A DNA stretch of 44,018 nucleotides from an uncultured Bacteroidales bacterium (GTDB lineage: Bacteria; Bacteroidota; Bacteroidia; Bacteroidales; F082), in NCBI GenBank assembly GCA_937902805.1, contig CALEMB010000093.1, forward strand, positions 1 through 44,018, in the 5' to 3' direction. Below are positions 33,881-41,700 of the stretch, piece by piece. The first letter of the stretch is position 1, and every line of letters begins with the position of its first letter. A model generated the notes under the pieces. That model was not told the origin of the DNA. It was given only the letters and a program-made list of their open reading frames with translations, and did no database searches. The translations under genes were made by a program, and so were the position numbers.

Positions 33881-35257
33881 ATGGAATTACCATTTGCAGA
33901 AGCGTGGAAAATCAAGATGGTTGAACCTATCAAGAAATCCACCCGCGAACAACGCGAAAAGTGGCTCGAAGAAGCCCACAACAACATTTTTATGCTGAAG
34001 AGCGACTATGTTTACATCGACCTGCTCACCGACAGCGGCACTGGCGCCATGAGCGACCGCCAATGGAGTGCGATGATGATGGGCGACGAGAGCTACGGTG
34101 GTGCCCGTTCCTTCTACCACATGAAGGACACCATCACCGAACTCACCGGTTTCCCGTATGTCATCCCCACCCACCAAGGCCGCGCTGCCGAGAACGTGCT
34201 GTTCTCCTACCTCGTGAAGCCCGGCATGGTCGTCCCCGGCAACGCCCACTTCGACACCACCAAGGGTCACATCGAGAGCCGTAAGGCCTTCGCCATCGAT
34301 GTGACCGTGCCCGAGGCCTACGACACCCAGCTGGAAGTGCCTTTCAAGGGCAATGTCAGCCTCGAGAAACTCGAGAAGGTGCTGCAAGAGAACAAGGGCA
34401 ACGTGCCTTTCATGGTGCTTACCGTCACCAACAACACCGTCGGCGGTCAACCCGTCAGCATGAAGAACATCCGTGAGACCTGTGAGCTGTGCCACAAGTA
34501 CGGTGTGCCGGTCAACATCGACAGTGCCCGCTTCATCGAAAACGCCTATTTCATCAAGACGCGCGAGGAAGGGTATGCCGACAAGACCTTGCGCGAAATC
34601 GCCCTCGAGATGTTCAGCTATGCCGACTCGATGACCATGAGCGCCAAGAAGGACGGTCTCGTCAACATGGGCGGCTTCATCGCCACCAATAAGAAGGACT
34701 GGTACGAAGGTGCCAAGCTGTTCTGCATCCCCTTCGAAGGCTTCCTCACCTACGGCGGTATGAATGGCCGCGACATGGACGCCTTGGCCGTTGGCCTGAA
34801 GGAGAACATTGAGTTTGAGATGGTTGAGACTCGCATCAAGCAGGTGCATTACCTCGCTGCCAAACTCGACGAGTATGGCATTCCTTACCAGCGTCCCGCT
34901 GGTGGCCACGCCATCTTCGTCGATGCTGACAAGGTATTGACTAACATTCCTAAGGAAGAGTTCCCCGCCCAAACGCTGACCTGCGAACTTTATCTCGAAG
35001 CCGGCATCCGCGCCTGCGAAATCGGCTACGTTCTTGCCGACCGCGACCCAGTCACCCGCGAGAACCGTTTCGGTGGCAACGACTTCGTGCGCCTTTGCAT
35101 CCCGCGCCGTGTCTACACCAACAATCACATGGACGTCATCGCCGCTGCCCTGAAGAACGTCTACGACCGCCGCGACACCATTAAGCGTGGTCTGGAAATT
35201 ACCTGGGAAGCCGAGCTGATGCGTCACTTCACTTGCCAGTTTAAGAGACTGGGTTGA
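33881..35257 (+). CDS. tnaA: Tryptophanase (L-tryptophan indole-lyase)
   Basis: A 458-residue PLP enzyme that splits tryptophan into indole, pyruvate and ammonia. The PLP lysine is in MSAKKDG (Lys256-Lys257). It contains THQGRAAENVLF and the phrase DSARFIENAYF, where tyrosine phenol-lyase has DATRC, and EIGYVLADRDP near the C-terminus as in tryptophanases. Length and sequence are close to Bacteroides TnaA, as I remember it. It has its own promoter, and no tryptophan permease gene lies next to it. Tyrosine phenol-lyase is the only serious alternative. Confidence 0.92.
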   Translation: MELPFAEAWKIKMVEPIKKSTREQREKWLEEAHNNIFMLKSDYVYIDLLTDSGTGAMSDRQWSAMMMGDESYGGARSFYHMKDTITELTGFPYVIPTHQGRAAENVLFSYLVKPGMVVPGNAHFDTTKGHIESRKAFAIDVTVPEAYDTQLEVPFKGNVSLEKLEKVLQENKGNVPFMVLTVTNNTVGGQPVSMKNIRETCELCHKYGVPVNIDSARFIENAYFIKTREEGYADKTLREIALEMFSYADSMTMSAKKDGLVNMGGFIATNKKDWYEGAKLFCIPFEGFLTYGGMNGRDMDALAVGLKENIEFEMVETRIKQVHYLAAKLDEYGIPYQRPAGGHAIFVDADKVLTNIPKEEFPAQTLTCELYLEAGIRACEIGYVLADRDPVTRENRFGGNDFVRLCIPRRVYTNNHMDVIAAALKNVYDRRDTIKRGLEITWEAELMRHFTCQFKRLG

Positions 35258-35272
35258 TTCAACTTCAATCAT

Positions 35273-35300
35273 GTAGAGACGGTGCATGCACCGTCTCTAC
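35273..35300. repeat. 28-bp perfect palindrome (REP-like)
   Basis: Arms GTAGAGACGGTGCA and TGCACCGTCTCTAC are exact inverse copies with no loop. It lies 15 bases after the tnaA stop and 9 bases before the next ATG. A near-identical palindrome is at 39258-39285. It may end tnaA transcription. Confidence 0.9.
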
Positions 35301-35309
35301 CTATTTACA

Positions 35310-35879
35310 ATGACCACTCCTTCAATTATCCTCAGCATCCTCTTTATCCTCTGCCTGACCTCCGGCGTGGTCACGCGCTCGGTGGGCTTGGTGAAGTCCG
35401 ACGACAAACCTTCGCAGAAGATTTGGATTCCCGTCATGTTTGGACTCAGCCAAGGCATCATGGCTTTGGTGGGTTATAGCATAGGCCGTTTGATGTCGCA
35501 TCTTTTCACCTATATCGCCGAGTATATGGTCTTTGCCATGATGCTCGTGGTGGCGGTGAAGCTTTTTGTCGATTCCATTCGTGCCCTGAAAGGCAAGACG
35601 ATGTATACATTGAGCACCGACAAGGACTTGTTGCTGCTTTCCATCCTCGCCGCTTTCAACGCCTTCCTCTACGGGCTGGTGGGCGTGTTTTTCCTGCCGT
35701 TCGGGATTTGGTTTTTCGTTGCCGTCGCCGTGGCAGGCTTTTTATGGTCATTTTTCACCGTGCGTGCCGACTTCACCCCTGGCATCATAAAGAAGTCGAG
35801 CTTCATAGAGTTTTCCGCCTCTGTGTTCATGGTGATTATCTCGATTTTGTATCTTTTTACCGATTTGATTAAGAACTAA
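35310..35879 (+). CDS. MntP-like (manganese efflux type) membrane protein
   Basis: A 189-residue polytopic protein with about six membrane segments. The layout of two related halves, with FGLSQGIMALVGYSIG in the first and LLSILAAFNAFLYGLVGVFF in the second, resembles the MntP (DUF204) family of Mn2+ efflux pumps. The usual DAFAVS-type acidic motif is weak: the second half has AFNAFLYG instead of DAxAVG. The substrate is therefore uncertain. I start at the ATG at 35310; the longer frame begins inside the palindromic repeat. Confidence 0.6.
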   Translation: MTTPSIILSILFILCLTSGVVTRSVGLVKSDDKPSQKIWIPVMFGLSQGIMALVGYSIGRLMSHLFTYIAEYMVFAMMLVVAVKLFVDSIRALKGKTMYTLSTDKDLLLLSILAAFNAFLYGLVGVFFLPFGIWFFVAVAVAGFLWSFFTVRADFTPGIIKKSSFIEFSASVFMVIISILYLFTDLIKN

Positions 35880-35884
35880 GGTCC

Positions 35885-35911
35885 TTGAGCCCTGAGCTTG
35901 TCGAAGGGCCG
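35885..35911. repeat. REP-like element, CTGAGCTTGTCGAAGG variant
   Basis: CCCTGAGCTTGTCGAAGGGC lies between the MntP-like gene and the endonuclease gene. It makes a false N-terminal extension (MSPELVEGP) of the latter. Confidence 0.75.
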
Positions 35912-35923
35912 AAAAAACTAGAC

Positions 35924-36988
35924 ATGAAAAAGTTCTTTGTTTTATTCCTCAGTGTTTCTTTTGCGCTGTTGGTTTCGGCGCAGGCACCATCCAACTACTA
36001 CAACTCCGCCAACGGCTTGACGGGTAACCAGTTGAAAGTGGCCTTGCACAACATCGTCAAGGACCATTCTTCCATCTCGTATGGCGATATATTGAACGCA
36101 TTCTGGAGTACCGACAACAAAGGCAACGGCGTAGTGTGGGATATGTACTCCGACATTCCGGGAGGCACGCCGCCATACATATATTATCTTGGGCAAGACA
36201 ATTGTGGTCAATACGACAGCGAAGGCGACTGCTACAACCGTGAGCACTCGTGGCCTCAGAGTTGGTTTAACAACGATGCTACGGCTAAGACGGATTTGCA
36301 CCATATCTTCCCCACGGATGGTTTCGTCAACGGAAAACGCGGCAATAACGCTTTCGGTGAGGTGCGTTCAGCCACATGGACCTCGAGAAATGGATCGAAA
36401 TTAGGTCCCTGTAAGACTACGGGCTTCACAGGCACCGCCTTTGAGCCCATTGACGAATACAAAGGAGACTTGGCCCGTGCGTTGATGTACATGAGTGTGC
36501 GTTACTACAGCGAGGACGGCTCTTGGAGCACGAGCGACATGACCAACAAGTCGGAAATCAAGCCCTGGGCCATACAACTGCTGTTGCGTTGGAACGAGCA
36601 AGACCCCGTCAGCCCAAAGGAAATCAACCGCAATAATGTCATCTATCGTGACTACCAACACAACCGCAACCCCTTTGTCGACCATCCGGAATATGCCCGC
36701 ATGATTTGGGACCCGACTTGGAATGTCGTCGCAGAAGAAGCCAAAGCCGTCTATCTTTTCCCCAATCCGATTGAGACTGGACAAACCCTGCATTTGAGCG
36801 GTAACAGCAGCAACTTTGATGCCGTTGTGGTGTGCGACCTCAGCGGGCGCACCCTGCTGAAGGCCACGGGCGATGCCGTTGGTGAGTTCTCCGTAGTCTT
36901 GCCTGCCGGTTTTGCCAAAGGATGCTACATCGTTAAGTTGTTGCGCAACAACGCTGTGGTGAAATACGGGAAGCTGATGGTGAGATAA
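35924..36988 (+). CDS. Endonuclease I family nuclease, T9SS-sorted
   Basis: A 354-residue secreted nuclease of the EndA/NucM (PF04231) type with the beta-beta-alpha-metal fold. A signal peptide (MKKFFVLFLSVSFALLVSAQ) is followed by the catalytic domain: NREHSWPQSWF, DLHHIFPTDGFVNGKRGNN and FGEV. The C-terminal 75 residues form a T9SS type A sorting domain (VYLFPNPIETGQTLHLSG; KGCYIVKLL). It likely degrades extracellular DNA or RNA for nutrients. The start at 35924 is set by the signal peptide; the upstream frame comes from a REP-like element. Confidence 0.92.
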   Translation: MKKFFVLFLSVSFALLVSAQAPSNYYNSANGLTGNQLKVALHNIVKDHSSISYGDILNAFWSTDNKGNGVVWDMYSDIPGGTPPYIYYLGQDNCGQYDSEGDCYNREHSWPQSWFNNDATAKTDLHHIFPTDGFVNGKRGNNAFGEVRSATWTSRNGSKLGPCKTTGFTGTAFEPIDEYKGDLARALMYMSVRYYSEDGSWSTSDMTNKSEIKPWAIQLLLRWNEQDPVSPKEINRNNVIYRDYQHNRNPFVDHPEYARMIWDPTWNVVAEEAKAVYLFPNPIETGQTLHLSGNSSNFDAVVVCDLSGRTLLKATGDAVGEFSVVLPAGFAKGCYIVKLLRNNAVVKYGKLMVR

Positions 36989-37371
36989 CAGGTGTGTTTT
37001 TTCAACTGCAAAGCAACAACTGCAACACGGGTCTGTACTTGTCACCCTATCGTTACCTCAGAGTTACCTCAGAGTTACCTCAGAGTTACCTTGGAGTTGG
37101 TATAGGCTTGGTATAGCGTTGCTATAGGCTTGCTATGGTTTTGATACCTATAAAGCGTTGATTGTAAGTGTGTTAGGTTTTGAATGGGGCCTGTAAGTCT
37201 ATCTGCATTATGTATCGCTCACAAACACAAATAGTTACAAGGATTGATGCGGCTCATTCGCTGCTTTGCTTTGCGTCTGCAAAATTAAACAAAAAACTTG
37301 CATTCCGCAAGGAATTGACCCAAAAAAATCAACTGTCGCTGATGAGATTCGTGCCCACAAGGCCAGATGAA
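36989..37371. other. Gene-free convergent intergenic region
   Basis: About 380 bp between the convergent endonuclease and corA genes. It holds a 99-bp tract of 11-bp repeats and a lone minus-strand TAATTTTGC word (37277-37285) with no gene behind it. No clear terminator is seen. Confidence 0.6.
37052..37150. repeat. 11-bp tandem repeat, 9 units
   Basis: Nine contiguous 11-bp units. Three are GTTACCTCAGA, one is GTTACCTTGGA, then GTTGGTATAGG, CTTGGTATAGC, GTTGCTATAGG, CTTGCTATGGT and TTTGATACCTA. The sequence drifts along the array while the period stays exactly 11. Confidence 0.88.
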
Positions 37372-38289
37372 TCACATCATTTTTTTATGTCTGAAATAGA
37401 TATAGAATCCCGAGGCGACCACGGCCATGAACCCCATGATGGCCCAGAAGGCCCATGTGTATTTTTGTAGGGGTAGGTCGACATTCATGCCATAGATGCC
37501 TGTGATAAAGGTCAAAGGCAGGATGATGGTCGACACGAGGGTCAGGATTTTCATCGTCTCGTTGGTCTTGTTGGTCTGCATCGAGTCGAAGGTCATGGAG
37601 AGGCCTTCAATCAATTCCTCGTAGTCCTCGGTCATGTCCCACACCTTCTGCAGGTAGTCGAGGATGTTGCCCCAGTAGTCTTCCATGTACTCCACGTCGT
37701 CGGTGAAGCCCGTCACCTTACCCGTTTCGAAGAGGTGGAAGAGTCTCAATTGCGGCTTGAAAATGGTGTTGATGAGGATGAGGTTCTTGCGCGTGACGCT
37801 GATGCGCTCGATGATTTTCACTTGTTTCTCTTGCAACAACTCACGGTTGATCAATTCAACGTCCAAGCCGACCTTGCGAAGGAGATAGACGGATTCGGTC
37901 ATCAACTTCTCGAGGATGCGGTAGAGCAGCAGGTCGGAGTTGGTAATGTTCATGTCTTCGCCGTCTTGGATGCGTTCTTCGTATTCCTCGAACAACTGCG
38001 ACACGCCCCATGGGGATTTCTCGATGGAGATGATGTAGTCCTTGCCCCAGAATATCTTCACCTCCTTGATTTTCACGAACTTGTTCTGACGATCGAAGTT
38101 GGGGAAATGAAGGATGAGGAAGTAATAATCGTCGTAAATGTCGATTTTCGGGCGTTGGTTCACCGATTTGCAGTCTTCGATGTCTAAAGGGTGGAAGTGA
38201 AATCGGTCTTTGAGAAATTCGAAGTCTTCCTCGTTTGGGTTGTTGAGATGACGCCAAGTCAAGTTCCCGATTTTCAGGCTGTTAATCAT
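37372..38289 (-). CDS. corA: CorA-type magnesium/cobalt transporter
   Basis: A 305-residue divalent-cation channel of the CorA family. A large cytoplasmic N-terminal domain rich in charged helices (1-245) precedes two C-terminal membrane helices. The signature GMN lies in GIYGMNVDLP between them, and the C-terminus is basic (RHKKMM). It forms a pentamer in the inner membrane and imports Mg2+ or Co2+ down the potential gradient. Start: the ATG at 38289 is preceded by a purine-rich AAAGAAAGGGGGAAGG, one of the few SD-like stretches in the window. Confidence 0.93.
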   Translation of the reverse strand: MINSLKIGNLTWRHLNNPNEEDFEFLKDRFHFHPLDIEDCKSVNQRPKIDIYDDYYFLILHFPNFDRQNKFVKIKEVKIFWGKDYIISIEKSPWGVSQLFEEYEERIQDGEDMNITNSDLLLYRILEKLMTESVYLLRKVGLDVELINRELLQEKQVKIIERISVTRKNLILINTIFKPQLRLFHLFETGKVTGFTDDVEYMEDYWGNILDYLQKVWDMTEDYEELIEGLSMTFDSMQTNKTNETMKILTLVSTIILPLTFITGIYGMNVDLPLQKYTWAFWAIMGFMAVVASGFYIYFRHKKMM

Positions 38290-38417
38290 AGGCCTTCCCC
38301 CTTTCTTTAAAAGTGAATACTCTGTTTACATCGGCGCAAAAGGTTTTTCGCGCCGCGAAAATAGTGTTTTTTTCTGAAAGCGCAGAAACAATTTTTTCAG
38401 AAATCGGAAATTAATGA

Positions 38418-38449
38418 GGGTTCAGCCGATGCTAGCACTGGCCGAACCC
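38418..38449. terminator. Strong hairpin downstream of the surface-protein operon
   Basis: GGGTTCAGCC (38418-38427) pairs with GGCCGAACCC (38440-38449), 10 pairs including one G-U (in the minus-strand RNA). It lies 28 bases past the stop of the minus-strand gene at 38478. There is no T run on the minus side and only TTTAT on the plus side, so termination efficiency is uncertain. Confidence 0.5.
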
Positions 38450-38477
38450 TTTATGTGTTAACGCAATATCTTGCGCC

Positions 38478-38747
38478 TTAATCTTTTTTGCGTGTGTTGG
38501 CGAAAGCGTAAACGGCTCCAAAGCCAACGAGTATGGCAATGCCGCTGCCAACGGGTGTACCGTTTTGGTCGGTGGCCTCACCGTGGGTGACTGGCAGCAT
38601 CAAACCGGTTTCGGTGCGGTTGAGGCCTCCGTAATAGGTTTCGTCGGGGACCATGCCGCGACGGAACAGGCCGCCGCCGCTTTGTTGCGCCATAGTGCTA
38701 AGGGTCATTCCGAGGAGAATTGCGATGATTGTTGTTGCTTTTTTCAT
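38478..38747 (-). CDS. Small secreted protein with membrane-anchor tail
   Basis: An 89-residue protein of unknown function. It has a signal peptide (MKKATTIIAILLGMTLSTMA), a short mature part containing Gly-rich GGGLFRRG, and a C-terminal tripartite tail: a TPVGSGIAI motif, a hydrophobic helix (LVGFGAVYAFA) and a basic end (NTRKKD). This layout resembles protein-sorting tails of the PEP-CTERM type. The gene lies 20 bases behind the giant T9SS protein, probably in the same operon. No exosortase gene is in the window. Confidence 0.65.
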   Translation of the reverse strand: MKKATTIIAILLGMTLSTMAQQSGGGLFRRGMVPDETYYGGLNRTETGLMLPVTHGEATDQNGTPVGSGIAILVGFGAVYAFANTRKKD

Positions 38748-38767
38748 TGTTTTCAGGTCTCTATTTG

Positions 38768-41700
38768 TTATTTTATGATGATTTTCTGTGTTTTGACATT
38801 GTCGCCGTTGATGAGACGGAGGACGTACACGCCTGGGGTCATGCCTGCCGTGGCTATGGCGGACGCACGCGGTGCGTCCCTACACACCAACACACGGCCC
38901 ATCACGTCAATCACCTGCAACATTGCATCGCTCACGTCCTCCGTGATGATAATGTTGCCCGAGGCATCGATAAAAGCAAAGGCCCCTGAGCCTGTCGAAG
39001 GGCCGTCCTCGTTGTTGGTGACGAATACTAACTTGAAGCGGCTGGCATAGTCTGTCGTCTTGGCGAAGAAGGTGTAGGAGGCTGGTCCCTGAGCCTGTGG
39101 TCCCTGAGGTCCATCGAAGGGTCGAAGGGCCAGCAGGTCGACATCCGCGCCCGTCATATTATCAATAAGGTGCAAATACGACATCTCCACGCCTTCGGGT
39201 TTGACCGTAATCGTGTATTGTCCGTTCTCCTTAGCCTTGAAGTTGACGGGCATTCTTGTAGAGACGGTGTGCACACCGTCTCTACCCACCGAAACAATGG
39301 CATAATCCTCGCTGCCCTGCGGGATATAGAGTTTCGCATGGTTTTCGTTGAAGATGTATTTGCCCAACTGTGCGCCTTCGTTAAAACTCACGATGGCTTT
39401 GTCGTGAATGGTCCCTGAGCCTGTCGAAGGGCCGCCTTTGGTCAGTGTCAGTTGTAGGCTGCCTTGCTTTTCGGGTTTTCCTCCTGATTTCGCGCCGCCC
39501 GACTTGGTGAAGGTTACGTGTTGTTCCGTTGTAGTGGCCTGAACAATAACGCCCGTGAAGGCCGGAATGGCCACACTGCTTGTTTCTGGCTCAATGTCGT
39601 CGCCAGCAGCGTTCATCTTGTAATATGGCATATTGACGGTGGCCTCTTCCACAAACGGATTGCCCACGAGGTTATAACCGGCTAGACGGGCATTACCGTC
39701 GTAATTGAGATTCACGTCCATGCTGCTGTCAGTGTTGATGGTGCCGGCGAAGGCCAAAGTGACATTTTTCTTATTGGCATAGAGGTAGCCCTTGCCGTTT
39801 TCGAGGGTGAAGCCTGTCGTGTGTGTTGGATTCTTGTAGTTCTCCCATTCCATGCTTGCGTTTTGGTTGAAACGATAAAGGTCGTATTCCGTTGCGGGGT
39901 CTGCAATAAGGTTGCCGACTGCCGTAGGTGCTATACCTCCTTCATTGGTAACGGGCGAGGCGATGAGCGCCCAATGGTCGCTTTCGGTGCTGTTGCCGTA
40001 GCCTGTCACGTTATGCAAATAGCCCGGTACTGCGCCATTGTTGTCATTAAGGTCATGGGGACCAAATGAGTCACCGCAGCCGACATTAGTGGCATTGGGA
40101 ACGCCTCCTACAGTACAGGCGGAGTAGTAGTTGTGTCGAGTGATGCTATAAGATGATGTTGCCCAGCCTAAGATAGCGCCATACGCCTTTCCGGCGGCTT
40201 GGGCGGTGTTGGTGTTGGAGACTGGAATGGTTGCACCAATAACGAGATTGTTGGCAAGGATGCCATGATTTGTATTTGTTCCCACTAAACCACCGAATTT
40301 ATTGGTGTTAAAACCGTTGGAGGCATCGCTGGTAACGGTAATGGTGACAGCACTGGAGCAGTGGGCAACGTTACCACTATTATGGCCTACAATTCCTCCA
40401 ATATTTTGGGAACCTGGTTGTATGACATGTAGGACAACGTTGTTGGCCACATGGCAGTTTTCTATGGTGACACGCTCATTATTATAACCGATGACACCTC
40501 CAATGTTCCAGAAACCAGTAATTTCTGTGTCAGTGACCGTAAGGTTGCAGACGCAGGTGTTGAAACTGTCATTTCTGGAATAGTCAGATAAAATGCCGAA
40601 GACACCCTGAAATTTATCGTCATCGGTGATGCTGTCTCTGTAGATACGGATGCCACTAATGGTGTGGCCATCACCGTCGAAGTAGCCTTGGAAAGAGTAG
40701 TTTTCAAATGGGTAAGATCCATTGTTTCCAATGTAGAATCCGTTGCCTATAGGGGTGTAGTTACTGTCGTTGACACCATCACCATTGTTGTCGATGGTCA
40801 GGAAATTGGGATTATACTCAATGTCGGCACCTAATTTGAAGTACTTGCCGTAGAAGGTTGTAACACCGTTTACCAAAAAAGCCAGATAGTCAAGCTCTGC
40901 CGTCGTGGTGATGATGAAAGGATTATCTTCGCTACCATCACCGTTGAAAGAGATCGTGTTGGCAAACAGTGCCAGCATCGGCTGGTTGGTTACGGGGTCT
41001 TGCACCCAAAGCGCATCATCGCCTGTACGGCCAGCATTAAGCGTTGCTGTTGCCGTTCCGTCTGCAAGTTGCTCGGTTGATATTTGTGTTCCTCGGCCAC
41101 CATTACCTGAAGTATAGTTCGCATGGAGAAATAATGCATTGCTAACCGTACCACCACCATGATACCAATGATATGATGCATTGTATTGCTTTTGATCGGT
41201 ATAGGTTGCAGTTGACAAACAGTTCGTAATGGTTGAGTTAGCGTATTCTTGAAGACCTATGAAATTCGCACAGTGTGACCTGGTGGCATCACCACCTTTT
41301 ATGGAGCCTGTGAAAAGACAGTCATTGAGATGAACTAAATCAATAGTTGTCGAGGCGTTAATGGCAATAGCGACCAGTCCACCATGGAAGTCCGTGTCGC
41401 CACCACTGCCCTCATTGTAGGTGCCTATTATATTAACAGAGCTCCAACAATTGCTGATGGAAGTTACTGATGTCACAGCCCTTGCAACCACACCGCCAGC
41501 AAACTGCTGAGTGGTGTTGATTGTGCCATCGACATGAAGATTTCTGATATTGGCACCGGAAACAAAGCGGAACGGCGCTGCGTTGTCTTCAGTTACATTG
41601 TAAGCTATAGTCAGTTTGTGACCCTGTCCGTCGAATGTTCCCTGATACTTATTATTTTCGGTTCCCACCATCGTTTGGTCATCGCCAAGGTCAATGTCTG

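Noticed and set aside
33887..35287. 466-codon minus-strand frame opposite tnaA
   Set aside because: tnaA is unmistakable. The reverse frame is stop-free because of codon bias and starts in the palindromic repeat.
37277..37285. Minus-strand TAATTTTGC suggesting another small RNA
   Set aside because: No hairpin, terminator or reading frame follows, and the word is common in AT-rich intergenic DNA.
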